Shown here: one piece after another, positions 44,609-55,147 of the stretch
Layout: every line of letters begins with the position of its first letter
Numbering within the stretch: position 1 is the stretch's first letter
Source of the DNA: Tropicibacter sp. R16_0
GTDB lineage: Bacteria; Pseudomonadota; Alphaproteobacteria; Rhodobacterales; Rhodobacteraceae
Reading direction: 5' to 3'
Assembly (NCBI RefSeq): GCF_017743935.1
Contig: NZ_JAGHRE010000007.1
Coordinates: forward strand, 248,001 to 312,000
DNA length: 64,000 nt
Translations under genes and position numbers: made by a program
Notes under the pieces: model-generated
Told to the model about the DNA's origin: nothing
Seen by the model: the letters and a program-made list of their open reading frames with translations, nothing else
Databases searched by the model: none

Positions 44609-45543
44609 GCGGCCTCCTCATGGATCGAGACGGTCAGGCGTTGTCGATAGGGCTGTTCTGGGGTCGCCAGGGACAGGGGAAACGCAGGCGTGTTGATTGC
44701 ATTGGGATAGCCCTGCGGCTCAAGGCAAAAGCCCGAAAACGGCGCGTGGGTCTGCCCCGCAAGCGGCTCGGCCACGCGCCGCAGATGCTGGGCGGTGTAG
44801 AGTTGCAAACAAGGCTGATCCGTTTCCATGCGCAAATGCAATCCGCCTCCCCTCGCCTCAACCCGCGTCCCATCCAGTACATAGTTCATGTCCAGCCCAC
44901 TGCCCCCAGAAACCGCGGCAGACAGGGGTCTACCCGCGCTGAGATCGAACGGTTGGCCCAACAGCGGTTCGACCGTCCCCAGCGGTATCATCTGCTCATT
45001 CACCGGGGTGTATGTCTTGGCGGGGATCTGAACCGTTGCTTGACCCAGAGTATAATAGGAATGCTGCGCCAAGTTGACAGGCGTGGGCCGGTCGCTGTGC
45101 GCCTCCATCTCATAGGTCAGCTTATGATCCCGCAATGTGATTGTTACCGTCAGCTCCAATCGTCCCGGATAGCCCCCTTCGCCATCAGGAGAGGTTGTCT
45201 GCAATTGCACCGCTCGATTTCCGTCCGCCTCCATCCTCCAATTATGGGCGTGCAACCCACGCTCCCCCCCATGCAGATGGTGCGGCGGCTCATTCGCGTC
45301 CAAGGCAAACCGTTCGCCATTCAACTCGAACGCAGCATCCGAGATCCGGTTTGCCACGCGTCCTACAATGGCGCCAAGGTAGCACGGGTTGTGCACGTAA
45401 GCCTGCGGATCACGGTAGCCCAGAACAGCAGACACCTGTTTGCCTCGGACCGGAACCTGCCAGTCCTGCGTTATGCACCCAAGCGACAGGATGGCGACCG
45501 AGACGTCGCCATCGTTCAGGACGTGCCGCCGGATCTGCGTCAT
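44605..45543 (-). CDS. galM: Aldose 1-epimerase (mutarotase)
   Basis: This 312-residue cytosolic enzyme interconverts alpha and beta anomers of aldoses before isomerisation or phosphorylation. Family landmarks are YLGAIVGRVANRISDA, HHLHGGERGLHAHNW (catalytic histidine region), NLAQHSYYTLG and the C-terminal glutamate in FCLEPQGYPNAIN. It starts directly after the xylA stop. In this operon it should speed supply of the alpha-anomer of xylose to XylA. Confidence 0.94.
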   Translation of the reverse strand: MTQIRRHVLNDGDVSVAILSLGCITQDWQVPVRGKQVSAVLGYRDPQAYVHNPCYLGAIVGRVANRISDAAFELNGERFALDANEPPHHLHGGERGLHAHNWRMEADGNRAVQLQTTSPDGEGGYPGRLELTVTITLRDHKLTYEMEAHSDRPTPVNLAQHSYYTLGQATVQIPAKTYTPVNEQMIPLGTVEPLLGQPFDLSAGRPLSAAVSGGSGLDMNYVLDGTRVEARGGGLHLRMETDQPCLQLYTAQHLRRVAEPLAGQTHAPFSGFCLEPQGYPNAINTPAFPLSLATPEQPYRQRLTVSIHEEAA

Positions 45544-46848
45544 TCAGACGAACCGATTGACGTAGTTTTCCAGAATCTCCTGCCGACCCGAGCGCGGCTT
45601 GGGGTTGATCTGACCACTGAGGACATTGGCAAAGATGGTGTCGAAATCACTGTTCAGCATCTCTTGCGCGTCGTTGCTGTCCCAACCCGCATAGCGATCC
45701 CGCAACGCCGCATCCAGGCCGCCGTCTTCGATCATTGCGGCGGCAGCTTTGAGCCCCCGCGCGCAGATGTCCATACCCCCGACATGGGCCGCAATCAGAT
45801 CCTTGGCATCCAGCGATTGCCGCCGCAGCTTGGCATCAAAATTGGTACCGCCCGTGCCAAGGCCGCCCGCACGCAGGATGTGGTAATAGGTCAGCGCCAC
45901 CTCTGGCACGTTGTTGGGGAACTGGTCGGTGTCCCAGCCCGATTGATAATCGTTCCGGTTCATGTCGATCGAACCCAGCATCCCCTCGGCTGCGGCAACG
46001 GCGACCTCGTGCTCAAACGAATGCCCCGCAAGGATTGCATGGCCCTGTTCCAGGTTCAGCTTAACCTCATCCTCAAGCCCGTATTTTCGCAGGAAGCCAA
46101 TGCAAGTGGCGGCATCAAAGTCATACTGATGCTTGGATGGTTCCTGCGGCTTGGGTTCGACCAGGATGGTTCCCTTGAATCCGATCTTGTGCTTGTACTC
46201 GACCACCATGTTCAGGAACCGACCCATGTGATCCAGCTCGCGCCCCAGATCGGTGTTGAGCAGCGTTTCATACCCCTCACGTCCGCCCCAGAGCACATAG
46301 TTCTCGCCACCCATCTTGTGGGTCGCATCCATGCAGGTTTTCACAGTGGCTGCGGAATAGGCGAAAACATCCGGGTCCGGGTTGGTCGAAGCACCCGACA
46401 TCCAGCGACGGTGGCTGAACATGTTGGCCGTGCCCCACAAAAGCCTTGTCTTGCGGCTTTCCATCTTGGCCAGGAAATAATCGATGATCTCTTCGAAATT
46501 GCGCAAGGATTCGGCGAAATCCGCGCCTTCGGGCCGGATGTCGGCATCGTGCCAACAGAAATAGGGCTGACCAAGGATATCGAACATCTCAAACGCCGCA
46601 TCAGCCTTGATTTTGGCGCGGCCCATTTCGTCTTGGGGGTGCCAGGGGCGCTCAAAGGTCTGCCCACCAAAGGGATCGCCGCCTTCCCACGCAAAAGAAT
46701 GCCAATAGGCCACGGCAAAGCGCAGGTGATCCTCCATCCGTTTGCCCAGAACCACCTCGTCCGGGTTGTAATGGCGGAACGCCAGCTCGTTGGCGGTGTC
46801 AGGGCCCTGATAGGTGATTGGGGCGATATCGGCAAAGAACTGTGTCAT
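45544..46848 (-). CDS. xylA: Xylose isomerase
   Basis: This 434-residue metal-dependent TIM-barrel enzyme converts D-xylose to D-xylulose. The catalytic histidine region [13 protein letters not shown], the substrate/metal residues in [16 protein letters not shown] and [11 protein letters not shown], and [19 protein letters not shown] are all present, so the enzyme looks active. The length matches the long class II isomerases of Proteobacteria. Translation is coupled to xylB by an ATGA overlap. Confidence 0.98.
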   Translation of the reverse strand: MTQFFADIAPITYQGPDTANELAFRHYNPDEVVLGKRMEDHLRFAVAYWHSFAWEGGDPFGGQTFERPWHPQDEMGRAKIKADAAFEMFDILGQPYFCWHDADIRPEGADFAESLRNFEEIIDYFLAKMESRKTRLLWGTANMFSHRRWMSGASTNPDPDVFAYSAATVKTCMDATHKMGGENYVLWGGREGYETLLNTDLGRELDHMGRFLNMVVEYKHKIGFKGTILVEPKPQEPSKHQYDFDAATCIGFLRKYGLEDEVKLNLEQGHAILAGHSFEHEVAVAAAEGMLGSIDMNRNDYQSGWDTDQFPNNVPEVALTYYHILRAGGLGTGGTNFDAKLRRQSLDAKDLIAAHVGGMDICARGLKAAAAMIEDGGLDAALRDRYAGWDSNDAQEMLNSDFDTIFANVLSGQINPKPRSGRQEILENYVNRFV

Positions 46849-48293
46849 GGCATGGCTTTCAAAGCAGGATATGAAGATCGGAAGGCGGCATACGCCTCGT
46901 CAAAGGCGGCGCTGAGTTGAGTGTTCGGCTCGATGGTTTCGGCGATGTCTGGCTTGGTCATGACCTGCAACGGGTCGGCCCCTGTCACACCGCACATCGC
47001 CAGGCGCGCGGCCCCAAGGGCGGCCCCAAACTCACCCTGAGCAGGCAATTGCAAAGGCACCCCCAGGATGGTGGCCAAAAGCTCGACCCAATAGCGTGAT
47101 CCGGTGCCGCCGCCGATCGCCAGAAGCGTGAGCAGGTCTGCTCCGGTTCCGCGCAAGGCCTCAAAGCTGTCGCGGAGGCCGAAGCTGACCCCTTCGAGAA
47201 CAGCTTGGGTGAGTTCCGCCCTGTCGGTTGCGATATCTAGACCAACAAAAGCCCCCCGCACCGCGCTGTCATTGTGCGGCGTACGCTCGCCTGACAGATA
47301 CGGCAGAAAGCGCACCTTGGAGGGTGACCGCAGGTCTGACAGTTCCGCGGTCAGATCTGCGGGCGAGGCTCCGGTGATCCCGGCCAGCCAATTCAGGCTG
47401 TCGGTCGCGGCCAACATGACGCCCATCTGATACCACCTGCCGGGCACCGCATGGCAAAAGGTGTGTACCGCACTGCCCGGATCGGGATGAAACCCGTTCC
47501 GCGCCGCCAGTATCACCCCCGACGTGCCCAGTGAGACAAATCCGTCCCCTTCACGCAATGCGCCAACACCACAGGCGGACGCACCATTGTCACCGCCGCC
47601 CGCCACGACTTGCACATCGGCAGACAGGCCCAACTCTTGTGCCAGGTCCGGTCTAAGCGTTCCGACAATGTCGGTCCCTTCGATCACATCCGGCATCTGG
47701 TCGCGGCGCATGTTGCCAGCTGCAAGGAGCCTCTCCGACCATCCGCGCGCGCCCACGTCCAGCCAACTTGTCCCGGCGCTGTCGGACATGTCAGACGCCG
47801 CGCGACCGGTAAGCCAGAAACTCAGGTAGTCCTTGGGCAGCAGCACCTTGGCGGTTTTGGCAAAAACATCCGGCTCATGCTCGGCCACCCACATCAGCTT
47901 GGGCGCGGTGAAACCGGGGAAGACGATGTTGCCGGACAAGGCTCGGACATCTGCCATTGCATCCAGGTCCGCCGCCTGCATGTGGCTGCGCGTGTCGTTC
48001 CACAAGATACAAGGCCGCAGAACCGCCCCATCGGCATCCAGCAAGGTCGCGCCATGCATCTGCCCGGACAGCCCAATCCCCTGCACCTGCGCCATTTCGG
48101 CCTGCGCCTTTGTTTGCAGTTCTAGCAAGGCTTCGCGGCTGGCCGTGACCCAGTCTTGCGGGTTCTGTTCGCTCCATCCGGGCTGAGGATGCGATACCTG
48201 CAAGCCGCGATCTGCACTGGCAAGAACCGCGCCCGCAGCATCGACCAAAAGGGCCCGAACCCCCGACGTTCCCAGATCCAATCCGATAAACAT
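46845..48293 (-). CDS. xylB: Xylulokinase
   Basis: The 482-residue FGGY-family kinase phosphorylates D-xylulose to xylulose 5-phosphate, feeding the pentose phosphate pathway. The N-terminal [18 protein letters not shown] holds the ATPase core, [13 protein letters not shown] the XylB-specific loop, with the catalytic aspartate in [11 protein letters not shown]-like segments and [14 protein letters not shown] near the end. It is the first gene of xylB-xylA-galM-CCP, with the shared XylR-type operator 37 bases upstream. Confidence 0.96.
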   Translation of the reverse strand: MFIGLDLGTSGVRALLVDAAGAVLASADRGLQVSHPQPGWSEQNPQDWVTASREALLELQTKAQAEMAQVQGIGLSGQMHGATLLDADGAVLRPCILWNDTRSHMQAADLDAMADVRALSGNIVFPGFTAPKLMWVAEHEPDVFAKTAKVLLPKDYLSFWLTGRAASDMSDSAGTSWLDVGARGWSERLLAAGNMRRDQMPDVIEGTDIVGTLRPDLAQELGLSADVQVVAGGGDNGASACGVGALREGDGFVSLGTSGVILAARNGFHPDPGSAVHTFCHAVPGRWYQMGVMLAATDSLNWLAGITGASPADLTAELSDLRSPSKVRFLPYLSGERTPHNDSAVRGAFVGLDIATDRAELTQAVLEGVSFGLRDSFEALRGTGADLLTLLAIGGGTGSRYWVELLATILGVPLQLPAQGEFGAALGAARLAMCGVTGADPLQVMTKPDIAETIEPNTQLSAAFDEAYAAFRSSYPALKAMP

Positions 48294-48329
48294 ACGCCCT
48301 CCCCGCGCTGTTCACTTACTGTCCCCATA

Positions 48330-48352
48330 TTTAATTCAAGTGTCAAATTAAA
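48330..48352. promoter_or_regulatory. Candidate XylR operator, xylB promoter
   Basis: The left arm is TTTAATTCAA and the right arm TCAAATTAAA with a 3-base spacer, 37 bases upstream of xylB. The right arm is identical to that of the xylF-xylR site and the total length is the same, while the left arm has two changes. Confidence 0.7.
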
Positions 48353-48531
48353 AAATCCGAGCGCGGTTTTCAGCCAATCCGACACCCTGTGTGCTGCCTC
48401 AGATTGACCATATACCGGCCCTAATTCCCGCCGCATATGGGGCTAATTTTCGGGCAAGATCGAAAAGCAACCCACCGCCCAAGATTTGGTGCTAAAACCG
48501 CATCAGACAGCAACGACCCCGGAGACCCATT

Positions 48532-49623
48532 TTGCGGATCACGTTTCTAAGCCCACGCTCGAACCTGTCGGGCGGCCTGCGCGTGATCGCAACCTATGCT
48601 CAGATGCTCAAGGATCGAGGGCACCAGGTTTCCATCGTCACGCCCGCAAAACGAAAGGTCACGACCAAGACCTGGATCAAATCCCTGCTGCAAGGCCGGG
48701 TGCCAGAAACGGACAGTGAAACGGGCGGGCATTTCCAGAACATCTCGGTCCCGGTACATGAGGCGCATTGTGATGATTTTCTGTTCAACGACAACGATGT
48801 ACCGGACGCAGACATCATCGTCGCGACCTGGTGGGAAACGGCCTTTGCCGCCGCAGCGATGCCGCCGGAAAAGGGCCGGAAGTGTTACCTGATCCAAGGG
48901 CATGAGGTGTTTGACCCGCTGCCCTGGCAGATCTCCAGAGCGACGTATTTCCTGCCTTTGCAGCCCCTTGTGATCGCCAGTTGGTTGGAGGATGTTCTGC
49001 GTGAGAACTACGGCCGGGATGACGCGATCTTGGTGTCGAATGGCACTGATTTGACCCAATTCAACGCAGAGCCCAGGGACAAGTCATCAATCCCCCGCGT
49101 AGGTTTCCTGTATTCCACATCACCGATCAAGGGCACCAAAACCGTGCTTGCCGCGATCGGGCAACTGCAACGTGATTTTCCCGATCTGCACGTCGTGGCC
49201 TTCGGGACCGAGGCCGTTTCAGATGATCTGCCCTTGCCGACGAACAGCACGTACTACCGGCAACCAGAACAGAACTTCATTCGCAAAATCTATTCAGACT
49301 GCGATGTTTTTCTGGGCGGCAGTACGTCCGAGGGTTTTTTCCTGCCTCTGCTTGAGGCCATGGCATGCCGCACGCCTGTTGTCAGCACCAGAGTTGGCGC
49401 GGCGCCCGATCTGGTTACCGACGGACAGACGGGATATGTTGTCGAAGTTGGGGATGAAACCGGCTTGGCGCAGGCCGCTGCGACGATCCTGAACCTGCCC
49501 AATAAGGATTGGAAAAACATGTCCCAAGCTTGCGTCGAACTTGCCCAGCGCAACGGTTGGGAACAGGCCTGCGACCGGATGGAACACGTCCTTGAGACGC
49601 TTGTGAACGGGGATCCGGCATGA
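48532..49623 (+). CDS. GT4-like glycosyltransferase
   Basis: This 363-residue GT-B transferase has an N-terminal acceptor half (SNLSGGLRVIATYAQMLKDR) and a C-terminal nucleotide-sugar half with the EGFFLPLLEAMACRTPVVS motif of family 4. Start is TTG at 48532, with GGAG seven bases upstream; no ATG fits the family start MRITFLSPRSNLSGG. It is the first gene of a three-gene unit with the GT2 and the MocA-SDR fusion; it overlaps the next start by four bases. Donor and acceptor unknown; surface polysaccharide likely. Confidence 0.9.
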   Translation: MRITFLSPRSNLSGGLRVIATYAQMLKDRGHQVSIVTPAKRKVTTKTWIKSLLQGRVPETDSETGGHFQNISVPVHEAHCDDFLFNDNDVPDADIIVATWWETAFAAAAMPPEKGRKCYLIQGHEVFDPLPWQISRATYFLPLQPLVIASWLEDVLRENYGRDDAILVSNGTDLTQFNAEPRDKSSIPRVGFLYSTSPIKGTKTVLAAIGQLQRDFPDLHVVAFGTEAVSDDLPLPTNSTYYRQPEQNFIRKIYSDCDVFLGGSTSEGFFLPLLEAMACRTPVVSTRVGAAPDLVTDGQTGYVVEVGDETGLAQAAATILNLPNKDWKNMSQACVELAQRNGWEQACDRMEHVLETLVNGDPA

Positions 49624-50585
49624 GTGTTGGTCTGGTGTTGATCGGACGCAACGAAGGCGACCGCTTGAAGCGTGCGCTGGATGCGGCTACCGGGCAAGCG
49701 GATCGTATCGTTTATGTGGATTCCGGTTCCACGGACGACAGCGTCGCTGCGGCCCGCGCGGCGGGTGCAAAGGTGGTTGAACTGGACATGTCCGTCGCCT
49801 TCAGCGCGGCCCGAGCGCGAAATGCCGGGTTTGCCCGGCTCGAACAGGACGGCGCTCCAGAATTTGTTCAGTTCATCGATGGTGACTGTGCCCTTGTGCC
49901 CGGCTGGGTCGAGGCAGCGGTGGCTCATATCAAAACCGATCCCAAGCTGGCTGTGATCACAGGCTGGCGATCCGAGATTCATCGCAACGCCAGCGTTTAC
50001 AACCAGATGTGCGACCATGAATGGCATCGCCCTGCTGGTCCGATCACCGCCTGCGGTGGCGACATGCTTGTCCGGGCAGATGCGTTTCGGCAGGTTGGAG
50101 GCTTCTCCCCCCAAGTGATCGCGGCCGAGGATGACGAGTTTTGCCTGCGTCTGGGTGCGGCAGGCTGGAGGTTGGAGCGTCTGCCGCTGGAGATGACCCG
50201 CCACGACGCCGCGATAACCCGCTTCAGCCAATGGTGGCGACGCGCCGTGCGGGCCGGGCATGGCTTTGCCCAAGTGAGCGATCTGCATGACGGGTATTTT
50301 CGCACCGAAAAACGCCGCGTGCTGCTTTTTGGCCTGATCCTGCCACTTGTTGCTGTACTGGGGGCCGCATGGTCCATTTGGCTGCCCATTCTGGTTCTGG
50401 GCCTTTACGCGGTGTCTTACGCACGCACGATCAAGGGGTTGCTGGCCGAAGGGCTTCCCCGTGATGAGGCGCGTAAACATGCCCTCTTTCTGACCCTGTC
50501 TAAATTCCCCAATCTGTTGGGAATGGCCAAGTACCACCTGAACCGGGTTCGAGACCGAACCCCGGAAATCATCGAATATCAGTGA
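49620..50585 (+). CDS. GT2 family glycosyltransferase
   Basis: The 321-residue GT-A enzyme begins with VGLVLIGRNEGDRLKRALDA and has the donor-binding VYVDSGSTDDSVAAARAAG, the metal motif FIDGDCAL and the EDDEFCLRLGAAGW catalytic-base segment. Two hydrophobic segments near residues 235-275 suggest membrane attachment. Its ATG overlaps the upstream glycosyltransferase stop. It probably extends or modifies a lipid-linked sugar; specificity cannot be read. Confidence 0.9.
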   Translation: MSVGLVLIGRNEGDRLKRALDAATGQADRIVYVDSGSTDDSVAAARAAGAKVVELDMSVAFSAARARNAGFARLEQDGAPEFVQFIDGDCALVPGWVEAAVAHIKTDPKLAVITGWRSEIHRNASVYNQMCDHEWHRPAGPITACGGDMLVRADAFRQVGGFSPQVIAAEDDEFCLRLGAAGWRLERLPLEMTRHDAAITRFSQWWRRAVRAGHGFAQVSDLHDGYFRTEKRRVLLFGLILPLVAVLGAAWSIWLPILVLGLYAVSYARTIKGLLAEGLPRDEARKHALFLTLSKFPNLLGMAKYHLNRVRDRTPEIIEYQ

Positions 50586-50595
50586 GCCCCACGCT

Positions 50596-52704
50596 ATGAC
50601 CCAATCCCCCATCCGCATCGGCCTGATCGGCGCCGGATACATCGCCAGCTGGCACGCTGACGCGATCAAGGCCACTTCAGGTGTTGAGCTGACCGCGATC
50701 TGCGACCGGGCCGCTGACGCAGCGCATGGTCTTGCAGATGCTTATTGCGCGACGGGGTTTGCCGCGGTCGAGGATCTGATCACGGCGGACCTGTGCGATG
50801 CGGTGCACATCCTGACACCGCCGGACAGCCATCGCGATTTGGCCGTTCAATGCCTTGAGGCCGGGCTTCACGTGCTGGTCGAAAAGCCTGTGGCGCTGTC
50901 CGCGCAAGACACCCAAGCCATCGAAGACGCCGCGCAAAAGGCAGGGAAGCGGTTTCATGCCGGGCACAACTTCTTGGGCCTGCCGTCGTATGAACGGCTC
51001 AAGGCCATGGCCTTGGCTGGCGCATTGGGGCGGATCTCGTCAGCTGAAGTGCGGTGGTGTTTCCCATTGCCGCCTTTGCGGTCCGGGCCGTTTGGCCTGT
51101 GGCTGATGCGCAAGCCGGAAAACCTGTTGCTTGAGATTGGTCCGCATTTGTTTGCCATGGTGCAGGATCTTTTTGGTACCGCTGAGGTGCATGACCTTGG
51201 CCTTTCGCATCCCATTGCCATCCCGGGAAACGGCGAGCGTCCACAGACCTGGCATATGCGCGCCAGCGTTCGTGATGTCGAACTGAGCCTGATGATCTCG
51301 CTTGTGGAGACAAGTGACGACCGGTCCGTGACCCTGCGCGGCTCGACCGGGCGGGCCCGTCTGGATCTGGCGGCCGACACACTGATCGTGGACGCCGAGA
51401 ACACGGCCGATCTGGTGGCCAACCCGCTTTGGCGGCAACTGTCGCAAAGTGGCCAGCACCTGAAAGCGGGCTTTGTGAACGCCGCCCGGCAATTGACGTC
51501 ACTGAACGCAAAATCCCCCTATGGGCTGAGCTTTCGGGGCATGATGCGCGGCGTCTACGACCCGCTGGCACGCAACGCAGCACCTGACGCGCGGTTCTCG
51601 GGCGCCTCCGCCGTCAAAGTCATGGGCGCGCTGGATCAAGCTCTGGCGCTGATGCCTTTAGAACAACGCGAGCTGCCCGCGCCGCCACACTCCACTCGCG
51701 CGCCGAAGCCAACGGTGATGGTGATTGGCGGCACCGGGTTCATTGGCCGCGCCCTGACCCGTCGCCTGGTCGATCTGGGCAAGGATGTGCGCGTTGTCAG
51801 CCGCGGCAGCACCGGCCCCTTTGCCGATCTGCCCGATCAGGTGGAAACCGTGGGCTTGTCATTGGCCGATACCGAAGGGTTGGCCAAGGCCATGCAGGGG
51901 ATCGACACGGTCTATAACCTTGCTCGTTCCGTCGATACCTCATGGGAGGAGTGCCTGAAGCACGACGTTGCCATAGCCGAGGGGATTGGACAGGCCGCCT
52001 TGGACGCCGGTGTCAAACGGTTGATCTATACTGGCACGATCGCGTCTTACGACATGTCCGATCCAAACGTGCAGATCACCGAGGACACCGGATTTGCGCA
52101 GGATATGAGCGACCGCAACCTTTATGCCCGGTCCAAGGCCGAATGCGAGCGCCGCCTTTTGGCAATGCATCGCTCCAAGGGCCTGCCGCTGGTCATCGCC
52201 CGCCCCGGTATTGTCGTGGGGCACGGCGGGCCCTTGCAGCATTGGGGCATCGGGCGCTGGCACGGTGCGGGTGCAGTCAAGCTCTGGGGCAATGGGCGCA
52301 ACATCCTGCCGTTTGTGCTGATCGACGACACGGTCGAGGCTTTGGTGAAGATGGCCGAGGTCAACGGGATCGAAGGCGATGATTTCAACCTGATTGGCGC
52401 ACCGATGATGACCGGGCGCGACTACTTTGATGCCATCCACGATGCGATGGGGGCCCGGTTGCGGGTGGGGTATGGTAATCTGACCGCGATGTTTGCCGCC
52501 GATTACATCAAACATCAGCTCAAGCATTATGTGCTGCGACGGCACGGGCTGACCCGCCCCTCGCTGGCGGATTGGAAATCGCGCGCGCACCTCAGCCCGT
52601 TTGACAACGCAAAGGCCTGCCGTGTGCTGGGGTGGGAGCCCGAGGCGAACCGCGCCACATTCATCCGCAAGGCCATAACCGAGGCCAATCTGTTCGGATT
52701 CTAA
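50596..52704 (+). CDS. Gfo/Idh/MocA oxidoreductase fused to an NAD-dependent epimerase/dehydratase
   Basis: The 702-residue protein opens with a MocA-type domain (about 5-350) with IRIGLIGAGYIASWHADAIK and the catalytic EKPVALSAQD. The second part (about 373-702) is an extended SDR with VMVIGGTGFIGRALTRRLVD and the catalytic Tyr510-xxx-Lys514 (YARSK). Both domains look active, so it may carry out oxidation followed by epimerisation or reduction of a nucleotide-sugar. It starts 11 bases after the GT2 stop. The substrate is unknown. Confidence 0.9.
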   Translation: MTQSPIRIGLIGAGYIASWHADAIKATSGVELTAICDRAADAAHGLADAYCATGFAAVEDLITADLCDAVHILTPPDSHRDLAVQCLEAGLHVLVEKPVALSAQDTQAIEDAAQKAGKRFHAGHNFLGLPSYERLKAMALAGALGRISSAEVRWCFPLPPLRSGPFGLWLMRKPENLLLEIGPHLFAMVQDLFGTAEVHDLGLSHPIAIPGNGERPQTWHMRASVRDVELSLMISLVETSDDRSVTLRGSTGRARLDLAADTLIVDAENTADLVANPLWRQLSQSGQHLKAGFVNAARQLTSLNAKSPYGLSFRGMMRGVYDPLARNAAPDARFSGASAVKVMGALDQALALMPLEQRELPAPPHSTRAPKPTVMVIGGTGFIGRALTRRLVDLGKDVRVVSRGSTGPFADLPDQVETVGLSLADTEGLAKAMQGIDTVYNLARSVDTSWEECLKHDVAIAEGIGQAALDAGVKRLIYTGTIASYDMSDPNVQITEDTGFAQDMSDRNLYARSKAECERRLLAMHRSKGLPLVIARPGIVVGHGGPLQHWGIGRWHGAGAVKLWGNGRNILPFVLIDDTVEALVKMAEVNGIEGDDFNLIGAPMMTGRDYFDAIHDAMGARLRVGYGNLTAMFAADYIKHQLKHYVLRRHGLTRPSLADWKSRAHLSPFDNAKACRVLGWEPEANRATFIRKAITEANLFGF

Positions 52705-53456
52705 CCCTGATTGCGCAGCCTGCGCGCCTGGATGATCTGGCCTGGCAGTATGGCCAGGCAACGCGCATAGCGTGGGATCAGGCGCACCGGGTTGGACAGC
52801 GCGCGCCAGACCCACTCCAACGCCAATGCCCGGACCAGACGCGGTGCGCGGGTCTGATGCCCGCCCAAAAAGTCCAATCCCGCTCCGATGGAGGCAAAGC
52901 CAACCTTGGGCGCCAACTCACGTCCCCGCAGCGCCAGCGTTTCCTGCTTTGGCGCGCCAAGCGCCAGGAAACACAATTGAACGTCGGCCTTGTCCAATTG
53001 TGCTAAGATCGCTGCAGCGCCTTCTCCGTTTGGATCAAACCCCAACGGCGGCGCATGACACAACACGACCTGCAGGCCGGGTGTTTCATCCTCAAGCACA
53101 CGTTTGGCGTCACTCAAGGCCACTTCGGAGCTGCCGACAAGCGCCACCTTGGCCCCACTTTCGGCTGCCAACTTGGCCAACGGGCGCACCATGTCCGAAC
53201 CCGGCAACAGTTCGACCCGGCGTCCCGCCAACCGCGACAACCATACAATGGGGCGGCCATCAGCGATGATCATGTCCTGGGCCGCATACACACGTGCGAA
53301 TGACGGATCTTCCCCAAGTTTCACCAGGTGATCCAGATTGATCGTCGCCAGCGAGAACCCCTGCCCCGCCCGAAACCGGTCGCGGATCGCCGCAAACAAA
53401 CTGTCGCGGTCGGGATAATTCACACGCAAAACCTGATCCGAAAAGGTGAACTGCAC
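52701..53456 (-). CDS. WecG/TagA/CpsF family glycosyltransferase
   Basis: The 251-residue GT26 transferase attaches N-acetylmannosaminuronate or related sugars to a lipid-linked intermediate. Family blocks are LATINLDHLVKLGEDP, IIADGRPIVWLSRLAG, LPGSDMVRPLA, LCFLALGAPKQE and FASIGAGLDFLGG. Convergent with the MocA-SDR fusion gene (stops overlap by four bases) and divergent from the membrane protein at 53655. It supports an exopolysaccharide or lipopolysaccharide role for this region. Confidence 0.92.
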   Translation of the reverse strand: MQFTFSDQVLRVNYPDRDSLFAAIRDRFRAGQGFSLATINLDHLVKLGEDPSFARVYAAQDMIIADGRPIVWLSRLAGRRVELLPGSDMVRPLAKLAAESGAKVALVGSSEVALSDAKRVLEDETPGLQVVLCHAPPLGFDPNGEGAAAILAQLDKADVQLCFLALGAPKQETLALRGRELAPKVGFASIGAGLDFLGGHQTRAPRLVRALALEWVWRALSNPVRLIPRYARCLAILPGQIIQARRLRNQG

Positions 53457-53654
53457 CTGATGCTCCTGTCATTTGCCAATTGCTTAACGAGCCTGCGCCC
53501 GATGCGCCAGTTCTGCCTGCACCAGACCCGGTTTCACTGGAAAACCGTGCCATTGTCGCCATGACCTTGCCCCAATCCCGCGCTATGTCACGACAGTATA
53601 TGCGCAAGCTGTTATGCTGTGCCGACCCAAGGTGAGAAACGGTAAACACCCCGA

Positions 53655-55118
53655 ATGCCCAATGCGTTTGCATATCTGATGCTGATGACATGGCCGCTTG
53701 TCTGCGTTGCCCTGTTTCGGCGTATGCCCGTCGAACGCGCCATCATCTGGAGCATTTTGGGCGGTTACCTGATCCTGCCCCCTGTTGCCGAATTCGACCT
53801 GCCGCTGATCCCGTCGATGAACAAAGATTCCATTGCGGCCGTAAGTGCAACATTGGGCTGTATTTTCATCGCGCGAAAGCGCGTGTCTTTCTGGCCGAAA
53901 TCCTGGTCGATGCAGGTGCTGCTGGCAGTGTTCATGCTGGTGGTGATCCCAACCGTGCTGACCAACCGCGAACCGATGATATTCGAGGTTCTGGCCAGCA
54001 GTCAGCCGATCCGATTCATCACGGGATACCTGCCGGGAATGGGCCTACGCGATCTGTTGTCGGTGACGATCAACCAAGTGATTGTTCTGTTGCCCTTCTT
54101 TCTCGCGATGACCTATTTGTCGTCCGAAACCGGCCTGCGCGAGATCATTCTGGCCCTTGCCGTGGCGGGTTTGGTGTATTCTGTCCCTGCAATGGTCGAA
54201 ACGATCATCAGCCCGCTCATCAACATTTATGTCTATGGGTTCTTCCAGCATGATTTCCGCCAGATGATCCGCGAGGGCGGCTTCCGCCCGATCGTCTTCC
54301 TGCCACACGGGTTGTGGCTGGCCTTTTTCTTTGTCACGGCCTTGCTGTCAGTCGCCGCTTTGGCAAGAGCCTCAAGGGACAAGGCACGTCTCTATTGGGG
54401 TGGGGCGACGATCTATATGCTGCTGGTGCTGAATGCCTGCAAAAGCCTGGCGTCGCTCAGCTATGGCCTGGTGCTGACGCCGGTGATGCTGTTCACGGGT
54501 GCGCGGACCAAGATCATTCTGGCGCTTGTCCTTGCCTCTATCGCAATTACCTATCCGATGTTGCGCAACTTTGGCGTCGTGCCGTTGGACGCGATCGTCG
54601 CACAGGCCGAAGAGATCAACCCCGCCCGTGCGCAATCGTTGGGGTACCGGTTCGACAACGAAGAACAGATGCTGAACCGAGCGCATGAAAAGCCCTGGTT
54701 CGGATGGGGCGGATGGGGCCGCAATCTGGTGCGTCACCCTGAAACAGCCGAGATCCTGACTGTTCCGGATGGCAGCTGGATCATCGTTTTCGGAACCTTT
54801 GGCTGGGTGGGTTACATCGCGCAGATGGGCTTGCTGGCGGGCCCTATCCTGTTGCTGTTTGCCTATTCCAGGCGCACCCCTGCAGCCGAGTTTTCCCCCT
54901 TTGTGGCGCCAATTACGATCATTCTGGCCGCAACCATGATGGACATGCTCTTGAATGCCACCCTGACGCCTTTTACGTGGCTTTGTGCAGGGGCGGTTCT
55001 GGGTTATGCGGAACGTCTGAGGTACCCCACCAAAGCACCTGAGGAGAAGCTGCTTTTTGGCGAGGGGCCAGTTATCGGGCGATCGGTTGTTCCCCCGGAA
55101 AAGCGCAGTCTGTTGTGA
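53655..55118 (+). CDS. O-antigen ligase/polymerase-like membrane protein
   Basis: The 487-residue protein has about 10-12 hydrophobic segments and a larger soluble loop around residues 310-370 with MLNRAHEKPWFGWGGWGRN, reminiscent of the periplasmic loop of Wzy/WaaL-type O-antigen ligases (WzyC-like family). It is expected to polymerise or ligate glycan repeat units at the periplasmic face. The match is by topology and loop pattern only. Encoded between wecG-like (divergent) and the PKS, with no overlap with either. Confidence 0.75.
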   Translation: MPNAFAYLMLMTWPLVCVALFRRMPVERAIIWSILGGYLILPPVAEFDLPLIPSMNKDSIAAVSATLGCIFIARKRVSFWPKSWSMQVLLAVFMLVVIPTVLTNREPMIFEVLASSQPIRFITGYLPGMGLRDLLSVTINQVIVLLPFFLAMTYLSSETGLREIILALAVAGLVYSVPAMVETIISPLINIYVYGFFQHDFRQMIREGGFRPIVFLPHGLWLAFFFVTALLSVAALARASRDKARLYWGGATIYMLLVLNACKSLASLSYGLVLTPVMLFTGARTKIILALVLASIAITYPMLRNFGVVPLDAIVAQAEEINPARAQSLGYRFDNEEQMLNRAHEKPWFGWGGWGRNLVRHPETAEILTVPDGSWIIVFGTFGWVGYIAQMGLLAGPILLLFAYSRRTPAAEFSPFVAPITIILAATMMDMLLNATLTPFTWLCAGAVLGYAERLRYPTKAPEEKLLFGEGPVIGRSVVPPEKRSLL

Positions 55119-55147
55119 CCGAATTTTCCCCTGCTTCAAGGTCTTCA

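Noticed and set aside
46845-48293. Right-hand xyl operon as a separate glycerol or ribulose kinase locus.
   Set aside because: XylA follows with an ATGA overlap and the operator matches that of xylF.
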